Part shown: positions 35,183-43,711 of the stretch, in pieces
How positions within the stretch are numbered: the stretch's first letter is position 1
Layout: each line of letters opens with the position of its first letter
DNA from: Streptomyces sp. HD
Lineage (GTDB): Bacteria > Actinomycetota > Actinomycetes > Streptomycetales > Streptomycetaceae
DNA length: 64,000 nt
Direction of reading: 5' to 3'
NCBI RefSeq assembly: GCF_028369295.1
Contig: NZ_JAQMYP010000003.1
Location: forward strand, 62,001 to 126,000
Translations under genes and position numbers: made by a program
The notes under the pieces: model-generated
What the model saw: the letters and a program-made list of their open reading frames with translations, nothing else
Told to the model about the DNA's origin: nothing
Database searches by the model: none

Positions 35183-36541
35183 TCACGTCATCTGCGCCAC
35201 GGCAGCGCCGAGGCGAACGGCGATCCGTTCCGCCGCCGCGACGTCCTTGCGGTCGGCCGCCTCCCGGGCCTGGCGCAGGTCCGCGGTGACCTCGGCGGAC
35301 GCCGCGGAGTCGTCCCGCAGCCGCTCCCAGACGAGTTCGAGAGCGGTGACGTCACCCGCGACCGGCCCCTCGGCCCCGGCCGCCGCGTCGACCTCCAACT
35401 GCCGTGCCCACAGGGCGAACCGCGCGAGGTCGACCGTGCGCAGGGGCTCGTGGCGCAGCCGCAGGTCCGAGGTGTTCTGTGCCACCCGCAGCGCGGCGTC
35501 CACCGACTCCTCCTGATCCTTGGCGGCGACGGCCCCGGCCAGCGTGTCGAGGTCACGGGTCATCTGACGGTCCAGCAGTTTCGGTACGGCCTCGGAGGCG
35601 CGGTACACCGCCCAGGCGGCCCGCACCGCGCCGAGGTCGGTGTCGGTGACCTCGCCGTCCTGCGCGGACCGTGCCGCACGGTCGAGCGTGGCCAACCGCG
35701 CGGGCAGCGGCCCCTGCTGGGCGTCGGTGGGCACGGCGAGGGACACCGCCTCCAGGTCGCCGCCCTGGTCGCCCGTGGAGAACTCGCCGTAGCCCGGGGC
35801 GAAGGTCTTGTCCTCGGTCGAGCCGTCCATGTGCACCTCGCGCACGGTGATCGCGCCGTCGACCTTCCCGTACGGCCCGTCGACGGTCCGGCCGGCCTGC
35901 TTTACGGTGACCTCCTCGAAGACGACGCCGGGCAGGTTCTCCGGCCGGTAGACGTCCCCCTGCTGCGGATCCGCGGGCATGATCATCGCGGCGGGTGCCC
36001 CGTCCCGGCCGGCCTGCCAGGTGCCCTCCGTGTCCGCGACCACGCCGTCCTCATAGTTGAAGACGTCCTCGCCGAGGTACCAGACGGAACCGTCGTCGGC
36101 CTGGGCGTACCAGTCGAGGGCGACCTCGTGGACACGGCCGGCGGAGTAGGCGACGTACTGCTCGGTCAGGGCGTGGACCGTCCGGCCGTCGAGGGTGATC
36201 GTCTTGGTTCCGGGCAGCCTGCTCACCTCGGTGCGGAACACCTCGCCGTCCGCCTGGCCGCCCATGACGACCTGGTCGACCTCGCTGGTGGGGTGCAGGG
36301 GGTTGGTGATCCGGGTCGGGTGGGTGAAGGCCGGTTCGGCCAGGTCGACGCGGTCGCTCTCGGGCGCGAGCGGCAGACAGTCCTTGCCGGTCTCCCCGGT
36401 CTCCTCGTCGACGACACGCACACAGTCCCCGGCGCCGCCCGTCGGCTCCGACCCGCCGGCGCTCCCTGAGCAGGCGCCGGCCATCAGCACGACGGCCCCC
36501 ACGACGGCCCCCGGCCACAGGATCCTGCGCTGAGCGTTCAT
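35183..36541 (-). CDS. Secreted lipoprotein of unknown function
   Basis: 452 residues. The N-terminus is a lipoprotein signal (NAQRRILWPGAVVGAVVLMAGAC) with lipobox MAGAC, then a Gly/Ser linker. The body has beta-rich segments (PTRITNPLHPTSEVDQVVMGG, VHEVALDWYAQADDGSVWYLGEDV, RPENLPGVVFEEVTV) and a long acidic helical C-terminus. I know similar proteins only as conserved hypothetical lipoproteins. The ATG has GAGGAGG upstream. It closes the operon of a two-component pair, so it may be the target or the periplasmic partner of that sensor. Confidence 0.82.
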   Translation of the reverse strand: MNAQRRILWPGAVVGAVVLMAGACSGSAGGSEPTGGAGDCVRVVDEETGETGKDCLPLAPESDRVDLAEPAFTHPTRITNPLHPTSEVDQVVMGGQADGEVFRTEVSRLPGTKTITLDGRTVHALTEQYVAYSAGRVHEVALDWYAQADDGSVWYLGEDVFNYEDGVVADTEGTWQAGRDGAPAAMIMPADPQQGDVYRPENLPGVVFEEVTVKQAGRTVDGPYGKVDGAITVREVHMDGSTEDKTFAPGYGEFSTGDQGGDLEAVSLAVPTDAQQGPLPARLATLDRAARSAQDGEVTDTDLGAVRAAWAVYRASEAVPKLLDRQMTRDLDTLAGAVAAKDQEESVDAALRVAQNTSDLRLRHEPLRTVDLARFALWARQLEVDAAAGAEGPVAGDVTALELVWERLRDDSAASAEVTADLRQAREAADRKDVAAAERIAVRLGAAVAQMT

Positions 36542-36843
36542 GGCGGCCTCCTCGATTCGGCGCCCGGGCCGGTGCCTGTGCCGGCGCCCGGGCCGGTGCC
36601 TGTGCCGACGCCGATCCCGATCCCGATGCCGGTGCCGATCCCGATCCCGATGCCGATGCCAGTCCCGATGCCGATGCCGATGCCGATCCCGATGCCGATG
36701 CCGATCCCGATGCCGATGCCAGTCCCGATGCCGGTCCCTTGTGCCGAGGGTCCCTCCTGGCCGCTGAACAGCCCCTGAACGCCCCTGAACGACCTGTCAG
36801 AAACCGGTGGCGGGCGGTGTACCAGCGTGTGCCCCGACGTCAC
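36538..36843 (-). CDS. Possible Gly-Ile repeat peptide bridging kinase and lipoprotein genes
   Basis: A 101-residue frame begins with a GTG that overlaps the kinase stop (GTGA at 36840-36843) and ends with a TGA overlapping the lipoprotein start (ATGA at 36538-36541). About 55 residues are alternating Gly and Ile/Thr from the hexanucleotide array. Being stop-free is expected of such an array, and no separate ribosome site is seen, so it may serve only to carry ribosomes from kinase to lipoprotein. Confidence 0.25.
   Translation of the reverse strand: MTSGHTLVHRPPPVSDRSFRGVQGLFSGQEGPSAQGTGIGTGIGIGIGIGIGIGIGIGIGTGIGIGIGIGTGIGIGIGVGTGTGPGAGTGTGPGAESRRPP
36561..36738. repeat. Hexanucleotide array preceded by a tandem 24-bp duplication
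   Basis: Two tandem copies of a 24-bp unit (36561-36608) run into about 22 hexamers of the type (G/C)CCGAT with GCCGGT and GCCAGT variants. Higher-order 18-bp periodicity is visible in 36665-36720. On the minus strand it would be a long leader of GGCATC/GGGATC units in front of the lipoprotein gene. Confidence 0.9.
36764..36790 (-). promoter_or_regulatory. Three GTTCAG direct repeats upstream of the lipoprotein
   Basis: On the minus strand GTTCAG occurs at 36790-36785, 36780-36775 and 36769-36764, that is with steps of 10 and 11 bp. Direct repeats at this spacing are how OmpR/PhoB-type regulators bind, and such a regulator is encoded in the same operon. A promoter here would drive the lipoprotein separately. 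Confidence 0.4.
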
Positions 36844-38084
36844 TCCCCCGCCGACGGCAGCCGCACCGTGAACCGCGCTCCGCCCAGCCTCTCGCTCACC
36901 CCCGCCGTCACCCGCCCCCGATGCGCCCCCGCCACCTCCGCGACGATCGCCAGGCCCAGTCCCGCGCCGCCCGCGCCGCGCGCACGGGAGTCGTCCAGCC
37001 GTACGAAACGGTCGAAGACCCGCGCCCGTTCGGCGGCCGGGATGCCGGGACCGTCGTCCTCCACCACCAGCCGGACCCACCCGTCCCCGGCGTCCGTGAG
37101 CTCGAACGCCACCCGGGTGCGGGCGTGCCGGGCCGCGTTCTCGCCCAGGTTGCGCACCAGGCGCCGGAGCGCCTCCGCGTCGCCGGTCACGCGGGCCGCG
37201 CCCACCGCCGTGCTGTCGACGCGCGGGGCGGGCGAGGCCGAGCGCAGCCGGCGTGCCTCCGCCAGGACCAGGTCGTCGAGGTCGACGGGGCGCCGTCCGC
37301 CGCGCAGCAGGGCGCTCTCGTCGGCGCGGGCGAGGAGCAGCAGGTCGTCGACGAGGCGCTGCATGCGTACGGCCTCGTCGAGCACCGTGCCGGCCAGGGA
37401 GCCGGTGTCGGAGCGCTCGGGGTGGGCGAGGGCGACCTCGGCGTGCTGGCGGACGGTGGCGACGGGTGAGCGCAGCTCGTGCGAGGCGTCGGAGACGAAC
37501 CGGCGTTGCGCGGCCTCGGCCCGGGCCACCCGGCGAAGCGCCCGGCCCACGGCGATCCAGGTCGCGGCGGCCGCGAGGACGAGCAGGACGGGCAGGCCGA
37601 TGAGCAGCAGCCAGGTCACCGTGTCCGTGGCCTCGGAGACTCCGGCGGCGTCCCGTCCGTCGAGGACGACCAGGTCGCGGCCGTGGTCCCGGGCGCCGAC
37701 CGCGACCACCAGGAAGGGGTCGTCGTCGAGCGGGGTGTCGACGGAGGCGCTTTCGCCGGGGGCCGGCCGGGCCAGCGCGGGCTGTCCCCGGACGTTCTCG
37801 CTGGCCGCGACGACCGTGCCGTCCGCGGCGATGACCTGCAGGAACTCCTCGTCGGGCGCGGTGACGGTCGGTGCGGGCACGCCGCGGCCGGCCTCGATGA
37901 CCCGGGCCACGTCCGAGGCCCGCGCCCGGGCGGCGTCCCGTACGTCGTTGCTGAGCTCGGTGCGCAGCCCGACGACAAGGCCGACCCCGGCGGCGACCAG
38001 GGCGAGGGCGACGGCGAGCACGACGACGACCGTGGCCCGGACCCGTACGGCCCGCAGCCGGCGCTCGTACCGCTCGCCGGTCAT
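36840..38084 (-). CDS. Sensor histidine kinase (OmpR-pair type)
   Basis: 414 residues. Two membrane helices (about 17-40 and 156-180) flank an extracytoplasmic sensor of about 115 residues with VAASENVRGQPAL. A short HAMP-like link leads to the H-box FVSDASHELRSPVATVRQ with phospho-accepting His202, then the N box NLGENAARHA, the G1 box DDGPGIP and the G2 box GAGLGLAIV. The stop overlaps a GTG and the start overlaps the regulator's stop (ATGA at 38081-38084), so the operon is tightly coupled. The stimulus is unknown; the downstream lipoprotein is a candidate sensor partner. Confidence 0.9.
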   Translation of the reverse strand: MTGERYERRLRAVRVRATVVVVLAVALALVAAGVGLVVGLRTELSNDVRDAARARASDVARVIEAGRGVPAPTVTAPDEEFLQVIAADGTVVAASENVRGQPALARPAPGESASVDTPLDDDPFLVVAVGARDHGRDLVVLDGRDAAGVSEATDTVTWLLLIGLPVLLVLAAAATWIAVGRALRRVARAEAAQRRFVSDASHELRSPVATVRQHAEVALAHPERSDTGSLAGTVLDEAVRMQRLVDDLLLLARADESALLRGGRRPVDLDDLVLAEARRLRSASPAPRVDSTAVGAARVTGDAEALRRLVRNLGENAARHARTRVAFELTDAGDGWVRLVVEDDGPGIPAAERARVFDRFVRLDDSRARGAGGAGLGLAIVAEVAGAHRGRVTAGVSERLGGARFTVRLPSAGE

Positions 38085-38779
38085 CGGCGCCCCATCACCG
38101 GTCCCCCGTCATCGGGCACGAGCCGGTACCCGTGCCCCCGCGAGGTCAGCAGCGACTGCCGTCCGAAGGGCCGGTCGACCTTGTTGCGCAGCCGCCGTAC
38201 GTACACCTCGACGATGTTCGGGTCGCCCTCGAAGTCGTCGCCCCACACATGGTCGAGGATGGTCCGCTTGGACACCGCCTCCCCGGCCCGCCGCAGCAGG
38301 AACTCCAGCACCGCGAACTCCCGCGCGGTGACCTCGACGTCCCGCCCGGCCCGGCTGACCGTGCGGGCCGCCGGATCGAGCCGCAGATCACCCGCGGCGA
38401 GCACGACGGGCCGCTCCCGCGCCTCGCGCCGCAGCAGTGCGCGGAGCCGGGCGAGGAGTACGGCGTAGGAGACGGGCTTGGTCAGATAGTCGTCGGCGCC
38501 GGTGTCGAGGCCCTCGATCTCGTCCCACTCGCCTTCCTTGGCGGTGAGCATGAGGATCGGCGTCCAGTCGCGCTCGGCGCGCAGGGTGCGGCAGAGGCGG
38601 TAGCCGTTGAGTCCGGGCAGCATGACGTCGAGGACGATCGCGTCGTAGCTGTTCTCACGGGCCAGCCACAGGCCGTCCACCCCGTCGAGTGCGACGTCCA
38701 CGGCGAAGCCCTCGGCCTCCAGGCCGTCCCTGAGCCCGTCCGCGAACCGCTCCTCGTCCTCGACGACCAGCACCCGCAT
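38081..38779 (-). CDS. OmpR/PhoB-type response regulator
   Basis: 232 residues. The receiver domain has the acidic pair in VVEDEERF, phospho-acceptor Asp51 in IVLDVMLPGLNGY and the conserved Lys in YLTKPVSYAVLLAR. The C-terminal winged helix ends in VSKRTILDHVWGDDFEGDPNIVEVYVRRLRNKVDRP, the family signature. It is the partner of the kinase encoded next. A 37-residue frame with a strong ribosome site lies 39 nt upstream on the same strand. Confidence 0.92.
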   Translation of the reverse strand: MRVLVVEDEERFADGLRDGLEAEGFAVDVALDGVDGLWLARENSYDAIVLDVMLPGLNGYRLCRTLRAERDWTPILMLTAKEGEWDEIEGLDTGADDYLTKPVSYAVLLARLRALLRREARERPVVLAAGDLRLDPAARTVSRAGRDVEVTAREFAVLEFLLRRAGEAVSKRTILDHVWGDDFEGDPNIVEVYVRRLRNKVDRPFGRQSLLTSRGHGYRLVPDDGGPVMGRR

Positions 38780-38818
38780 GCCCTCACGCTACGTCCCAGA
38801 GGACGGCGGGGCCCGGTG

Positions 38819-38932
38819 TCAGTACGGCAGGATCCGGCCGGAGGGGGTGCGTCGGTCGATCTCGCCCCTGGTGTCGCGGGGAGCGGCGGGCCGGCGGGTG
38901 ACACGCACACGAACGTGGGTCTGGCGGTTCAT
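38819..38932 (-). CDS. 37-residue basic small protein
   Basis: An ATG (38930-38932) preceded by AAGAGGAGGG at good spacing opens a 37-codon frame: MNRQTHVRVRVTRRP, then Arg/Asp/Pro-rich residues, ending SGRILPY. It carries about ten Arg residues and no hydrophobic segment, so it is not a signal peptide. It precedes the response-regulator gene by 39 nt and probably shares its promoter. The strong ribosome site is the main support. Confidence 0.5.
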   Translation of the reverse strand: MNRQTHVRVRVTRRPAAPRDTRGEIDRRTPSGRILPY

Positions 38933-39163
38933 GGCGCCCTCCTCTTACGTCGGTCCGTTGCGATCAGCCTGCTCTGCGCAACCTTTCGGCACATCGTGCC
39001 CACGGAGGCACTTGTCATGCCTCCGCGGCAGGAGCAACTGCGCGCCGGGCTACTTCCCAGGGAGGACGCAGCCCCCCGAACCGGGCCGGGGAGCGCTGGC
39101 CCCGGACCGGGAACAGGCGCACGCTCATCAGTAGGACTCCGACCCAGTACGGAAGTGATCTCG

Positions 39164-39460
39164 ATGGAAGACAAGAACTGGACCGTTCGGATCCACATCA
39201 CCGAGGACGGCGACGACACCCGCGCCGAGGCCGTACTGACCACGCAGGACACACCGCAGGACATGATGGCCGTCACCGGCCGGGGTGTGGCCCACCGCAA
39301 TCCGATCGACCGGCCCATCCCCGAGATCGGCGACGAGCTCGCCGCCAGCCGCGCCCTGGAGGACCTCGCCATCAGACTCCACGACATCGCCTCCGACGAC
39401 ATCGTCCAACTGGCCGGCCCGGTCGATCAGGGAGGCAGCCGGGCGTGGGAGAGGCCCTGA
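39164..39460 (+). CDS. DUF1876 domain protein
   Basis: 98 residues matching the small actinobacterial DUF1876 family: NWTVRIHITEDGDDTRAEAVL at the N-terminus, AVTGRGVAHRNPIDRPIPEIGDELAASRAL in the middle, and DLAIRLHDIASDDI. The pattern resembles double-stranded-RNA-binding-like alpha/beta folds. Function is unknown; paralogues are common in Streptomyces. The ATG at 39164 has GGAAG upstream. It is divergent from the two-component operon. Confidence 0.88.
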   Translation: MEDKNWTVRIHITEDGDDTRAEAVLTTQDTPQDMMAVTGRGVAHRNPIDRPIPEIGDELAASRALEDLAIRLHDIASDDIVQLAGPVDQGGSRAWERP

Positions 39461-39487
39461 GCCCGAACCTGTCTCAGGGGGTGCGTT

Positions 39488-39713
39488 CTAGGGGGTGTTT
39501 GGAAAGTCCCGTGCGGTGCCCGCGCCCGCCGCGGCAGCGGCTGGTGTCACAGCCGGTGCGTGCCCTCGGCGTGCCGGACGAAGGCCCTCGTAGCGGAGCT
39601 ACTTGGGCCTTTGGCCGGTGCGGCGAGTGGGGGCACCTCCCACGCCCTTAAGGCAGTGGGGGAGCGTGCCGGGCGCCGCGGGTGCTGTGCGGGACTTTCA
39701 AAACACCCCCTAG
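39488..39713. mobile_element. MITE-like element with 24-bp terminal inverted repeats
   Basis: About 226 bp. The ends (39488-39511 and 39690-39713) are inverted repeats of 24 bp with one mismatch, beginning CTAGGGGGTGTTT. If CTAG is a duplicated 4-bp target, this fits IS5-group elements; if only TA, IS630/Tc1 types. The interior holds further hairpins (AAGGCCC...GGGCCTT around GTAGCGGAGCTAC at 39590-39612, and GGGGGCACCTCCC) and no gene. The right-hand CTAG supplies the TAG stop of the CitB-type regulator gene. Confidence 0.8.
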
Positions 39714-40390
39714 GCGTCCACCCAGCTGTACCGCCGCTCCGGCCGCCCCGCCTGCCCGTAGCGCAGGGACACCTCGGCCTGTCCGGTGACGCTGAAGTGC
39801 TCCAGGTAGCGGCGGGCGCTGACCCGTGACACGCCGAGGCGGGCCGCGCACTCGGCGGCGGAGAGGCTGCCGTCGGTCGTGCGCAGCTCGCGTTCGATCA
39901 GCTCGGCGGTCTCCACGCTCATGCCCTTGGGCAGGGCTGCCGGTGCGGCGGCCGGTGCCGCGCCCCGCGCCAGCGCCCGGTCCACGTCGGACTGCCCGCT
40001 GACCACCGCCGCGTACAGGTTGCTGCGCCGGGCCGCGTACTGCTCCAGGCGCGCCCGCAGGTCCTCGGCGTCGAACGGTTTGAGCAGATAGTCGACGACA
40101 CCCTGCCGTACGGCGGCCCTGACCGCGTCCGACTCGCGTGCCGCGCTGATCACCATGACGTCGCAGTCGTGCCCGGCGGTACGCAGCCGGGGGATGATCT
40201 CCAGCCCGAACATGTCGGGGAGATACAGGTCGAGCAGCACCAGGTCCGGTTGCAGCTCGGCCACCGCGGTGAGCGCCTGCTCGCCGCAGTTCGCCGCGCC
40301 GATCACCCGGAACCCGGCGACGTCGTTGACGAATCCGCGGTGGATCCGCGCCACCATGAAGTCGTCCTCCACGATCAGCACATCGATCAT
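39710..40390 (-). CDS. CitB/DcuR-type response regulator
   Basis: 226 residues. Receiver domain with VEDDFMVARIH, phospho-acceptor Asp54 in LVLLDLYLPDMFG and the Lys in YLLKPFDAEDLRARL. The C-terminal part has a helix-turn-helix (LSAAECAARLGVSRVSARRYLEHF) as in CitB-like regulators. Its start overlaps the kinase stop (ATGA). The TAG stop lies within the CTAG at the end of the adjacent MITE-like element, yet the protein length is normal. It probably controls the divergent tct transporter operon in response to a tricarboxylate. Confidence 0.9.
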   Translation of the reverse strand: MIDVLIVEDDFMVARIHRGFVNDVAGFRVIGAANCGEQALTAVAELQPDLVLLDLYLPDMFGLEIIPRLRTAGHDCDVMVISAARESDAVRAAVRQGVVDYLLKPFDAEDLRARLEQYAARRSNLYAAVVSGQSDVDRALARGAAPAAAPAALPKGMSVETAELIERELRTTDGSLSAAECAARLGVSRVSARRYLEHFSVTGQAEVSLRYGQAGRPERRYSWVDA

Positions 40391-42084
40391 CGGACTGTCT
40401 CCGTCGCTCGGTCGGCCGGACGGCCGACGGACATCCTGGCGGTGAACATGGCGCCCGCCTGCGTGTTGGCCACCGACACCTCACCGCCCCGGCGTTTGCA
40501 CACCAGCCGGGTCAGGGCCAGGCCGATCCCCCGGTCGCCGCCCTGGGCGGCCTTGGTGGTGAACCCGTGCGAGAACACCTCCTGCGCCAGCTCGGGGGCG
40601 ACACCCGGCCCCGAGTCCCGGACGACGATCTCCACACTGGAGGCGTCCTGGCGCAGTTCGACCTCCACCCACGCGTCGTGCCGGTCGTCCCCGGCCACGG
40701 CCGCGTCGACCGCGTTGTCCACGAGATTGCCGAGTACGGTCGCCACGTCCGCGGAGTCCGTCGCCTCCAGCCGTTCCAGCGAGGTCCGCTCGGAGATCTT
40801 CAGCCGCACCTTGCGTTCCGCGGCGAGCGCCGACTTGGCCAGGAGCAGCGCGGCGACGGCCCGGTCACGGACCCGGCTGGTGATGCTCAGGTCCAGCGAC
40901 TCGCGGTGTTTGCGCAGGGCGCGGACGTACCGTACGACCTCGTCGTGCTCGCCGATCTGGATGAGCCCGGAGATGGTGTGCAGCTGGTTGGAGAACTCGT
41001 GGGCCTGGGCACGCAGCAGCTCGGCGGTACTGCGGAAGGATCCCAACTCCCGCTCCAGCTGGGCGAGTTCGGTCCGGTCGCGCAGGGTCGTCACGGAGCC
41101 GAGGCGGCGGCCGTCCTTGGTGACGTCCATCCGGTTCATCACCAGGACCCGGCCCCGGCGTACGACCACCTCGTCGCGCCGGGCGAGAGGGCCGGGCTCC
41201 TCCTCGGGCGCGGTCCCGGCCAGGACGTCGTACAGCCGCCCCTCTATGCCGAGGTCGGCGAGGCTCATGCCGACGCAGTTCTCGGGGAGGTCGAGGAGTC
41301 CCCGGCCGACGGCGTTGACCAGGGTGAGCCGCTGGTGCGGGTCGAGGGCCACCACTCCCTCGGCGATCCCGAACAGCATCGCCTCCCGGTGTTCGGCGAG
41401 CCCGGCGATCTCGCGCGGCTCCATGCCGAAGGTCTGTCGTTTGATCCGCCGGGCCAGCAGCCAGGAGCCGGCCACGCCGAGGACGCTGGCGACGCCGAGG
41501 TAGATGAGCAGGTACGACGAGGCGCCCACCAGCCGCTGCCAGACCGAGGGCGAGGCCCGCCCGATCATCACCGTGCCCAGGTGGTCACCGGCGTAGCCGC
41601 CCTCCGCGCCGAGCACCGGCGCCTGCGCCACCAGCTCGGTGATGCCGTTCACCGGCAGCTCGCCGGACCAGCCGCGGCCCTCGGCGGCGTCCACACCGGA
41701 GACGGGCAGCCGGGTCCCGAGGAGGGTGGGGTTGGTGGAGGCGACGATCCGGCCGCCGGAGTCGGCGACCGTCGCGGAGGTGACGCCGGACCTGGTGAGC
41801 GTGGACTGGAGCAGCGGCGCGAGCATCTCCGCCACGGCGGGCCGGACCAGCTGGGTGCGCACCAGGGGGTTGCCCGCCAGCTCCTCGGCGAGCGCGGTGA
41901 CCCGGCGTCCCTCGACCCGGTCGAAGGTCGCCTTGGACTGCGCCAGCGACACCGCGGCCACGGCGGCCAGCACGATCACGACGATGGCGAGCTGCCATAC
42001 CAGCAGCTCACCTGCGAGCGTCTGGCGGCGCTGCTTCCGCGACGCTGACCGTGACGTTATGACCACTATGAACTCAACCTTCAA
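40387..42084 (-). CDS. CitA/DcuS-type sensor histidine kinase
   Basis: 565 residues. Two membrane helices (about 28-48 and 190-210) bound an extracytoplasmic PAS/Cache-like sensor (TRSGVTSATVADSGGRIVAST). A cytoplasmic PAS follows (about 232-345), then the CitA-type H-box ELLRAQAHEFSNQLHTISGL with His362 and an ATPase domain ending GDRGIGLALTRLVCKRRGG. This family senses citrate or C4-dicarboxylates. The first codons (KVEFIVVITSR) may be dispensable and a GTG downstream is an alternative start. It is divergent from the TctC gene across 79 bp. Confidence 0.9.
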   Translation of the reverse strand: MKVEFIVVITSRSASRKQRRQTLAGELLVWQLAIVVIVLAAVAAVSLAQSKATFDRVEGRRVTALAEELAGNPLVRTQLVRPAVAEMLAPLLQSTLTRSGVTSATVADSGGRIVASTNPTLLGTRLPVSGVDAAEGRGWSGELPVNGITELVAQAPVLGAEGGYAGDHLGTVMIGRASPSVWQRLVGASSYLLIYLGVASVLGVAGSWLLARRIKRQTFGMEPREIAGLAEHREAMLFGIAEGVVALDPHQRLTLVNAVGRGLLDLPENCVGMSLADLGIEGRLYDVLAGTAPEEEPGPLARRDEVVVRRGRVLVMNRMDVTKDGRRLGSVTTLRDRTELAQLERELGSFRSTAELLRAQAHEFSNQLHTISGLIQIGEHDEVVRYVRALRKHRESLDLSITSRVRDRAVAALLLAKSALAAERKVRLKISERTSLERLEATDSADVATVLGNLVDNAVDAAVAGDDRHDAWVEVELRQDASSVEIVVRDSGPGVAPELAQEVFSHGFTTKAAQGGDRGIGLALTRLVCKRRGGEVSVANTQAGAMFTARMSVGRPADRATETVR

Positions 42085-42163
42085 TGGTCACACAAGCGAG
42101 ACGGGGTGTCTCAGGAACCGCACAATCATGGCGCCGGATCGGGCCGAGCGAAAGAGATGAGCC

Positions 42164-43168
42164 ATGAGAAGTCGACGAGCCGCACTTGTCGGAGCTCTTG
42201 CCTCCGTGTCGATGATCGCGCTGAGCGCCTGTGGCGCCACCGCCGACAAGGAGGAGTCCTCAGGCGGGGACGGGAAGCCCGTCACCGGTCTTCGCCTGAT
42301 GGTTCCCAACACCCCGGGCAGCGGGTACGACCTCACCGCCCGCACCGTCACCCAGGTCATGCAGGACACCAAGGTCGCCTCCGGTGTGCAGGTGTTCAAC
42401 CTGCCCGGCGCCAGCGGCACCGTGGGCCTGCAGCGCCTGGTGAACGAGAAGGGCAACGGCAAGATGGCCATGCAGATGGGCCTGGGTGTCGTCGGAGCCT
42501 CGTACACCTCGAAGTCCAAGGCGACGCTGACCGACACCACGCCGATCGCCAAGCTGATCGAGGAGGCGGGCGCGATCGTCGTGCCGAAGGACTCCCCGTA
42601 CAAGTCGATGGACGACCTCGTCACCGCCTGGAAGAAGAACCCCAAGAAGCTCGCCGTGGGCGGCGGTTCGTCGCCGGGCGGCCCCGACCACCTGCTGCCG
42701 ATGCAGCTGGCGAAGGCCGTCGGCATCAAGCCGAAGGACGTCAACTACGTCTCCTACGACGGTGGCGGTGAGCTACTTCCGGCCATCCTCGGCAACAAGA
42801 TCGCCTTCGGGGCGAGCGGCTTCGGTGAGTTCCTCGACCAGATCGAGGCCGGGCAGGTCCGCGTCCTCGCGGTGACCAGCGAGAAGCCGATCGACGCGCT
42901 GAAGGACGCGCCCACGCTCAAGGACCAGGGCATCGACCTGGTCTTCACCAACTGGCGCGGCATCGTCGCCCCTCCGGGCATCACCGACGAGCAGAAGAAG
43001 ACCTGGATCGACTCGATGACCAAGATGCACGACTCCGCGGAGTGGAAGGCGCAGCTGGAGAAGAACGGCTGGGTCGACGCCTTCGCCACCGGTGACGAGT
43101 TCGGCAGCTATCTGACCGAGCAGGACAAGGCCGTCGCCGACCTGCTGACCGAGCTCGGCCTGGCATGA
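42164..43168 (+). CDS. tctC: TctC-type tricarboxylate-binding lipoprotein
   Basis: 334 residues with a lipoprotein signal (lipobox LSAC at about 21-24) and a bilobed binding-protein fold. Family landmarks include LMVPNTPGSGYDLTARTVTQVMQ, NLPGASGTVGLQRL, VGGGSSPGGPDHLLPMQLAKAVG and NYVSYDGGGELLPAILGNKIAFG. It captures citrate or a related carboxylate outside the cell for the TctAB membrane complex. The ATG follows GAAAGAGATGAG. The stop overlaps the TctB start (ATGA). Confidence 0.9.
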   Translation: MRSRRAALVGALASVSMIALSACGATADKEESSGGDGKPVTGLRLMVPNTPGSGYDLTARTVTQVMQDTKVASGVQVFNLPGASGTVGLQRLVNEKGNGKMAMQMGLGVVGASYTSKSKATLTDTTPIAKLIEEAGAIVVPKDSPYKSMDDLVTAWKKNPKKLAVGGGSSPGGPDHLLPMQLAKAVGIKPKDVNYVSYDGGGELLPAILGNKIAFGASGFGEFLDQIEAGQVRVLAVTSEKPIDALKDAPTLKDQGIDLVFTNWRGIVAPPGITDEQKKTWIDSMTKMHDSAEWKAQLEKNGWVDAFATGDEFGSYLTEQDKAVADLLTELGLA

Positions 43169-43701
43169 GTTCGCAGGTGGAGGACCGGACCGCGGAGGAG
43201 TCCCGGCCGCCCCGGGAGGGCGGGGACCGCGCACAGTACGGTGTGTGCGCGTTCCTCGCCCTGCTGGGCACCGCGGTGATCGTGGACGCCCTCGGCATCC
43301 CGCACATCACCAGCGGCACCGACCCGGTCGGCCCGCGCGCGGTGCCGCTGATCCTGGGCGGCCTGCTCGTCCTGCTGGCGGTGCTGTACGCCGTCGACGT
43401 GGCCCGGGGCGGCCGGGGTGAGCCGGAGGCCGGCGAGGACGTCGACCTGTCGGCCGGCAGCGACTGGCGCACCATGGTGCTGCTGATCGCGGTGTTCCTG
43501 GCGAACGCGCTGCTCATCGAGCGGCTCGGCTGGGTGATCAGCGGCGGCCTGCTGTTCTGGGGCACCGCGTTCGCGCTCGGCAACCGCCACTACTTCCGCA
43601 ACCTGCTGATCGCGGCGACGCTGTCCCTGACGACGTTCTACGCGTTCGCGATCGGCCTCGGCGTGAACCTCCCCGCCGGCGTCCTGCAAGGAATCCTGTG
43701 A
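43165..43701 (+). CDS. tctB: TctB-type small membrane subunit
   Basis: 178 residues. An acidic, Arg-rich cytosolic N-terminus of about 28 residues is followed by four hydrophobic helices ([69 protein letters not shown]), the topology of TctB. It is the small, poorly conserved membrane partner of TctA. It is coupled upstream by ATGA and followed by tctA after 10 nt. Confidence 0.85.
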   Translation: MSSQVEDRTAEESRPPREGGDRAQYGVCAFLALLGTAVIVDALGIPHITSGTDPVGPRAVPLILGGLLVLLAVLYAVDVARGGRGEPEAGEDVDLSAGSDWRTMVLLIAVFLANALLIERLGWVISGGLLFWGTAFALGNRHYFRNLLIAATLSLTTFYAFAIGLGVNLPAGVLQGIL

Positions 43702-43711
43702 GGCCTGGGCA

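Noticed and set aside
36572..36778. Plus-strand frame coding an alternating Pro-Met/Ile/Val peptide
   Set aside because: It is simply the hexanucleotide array read on the other strand, with no ribosome site.
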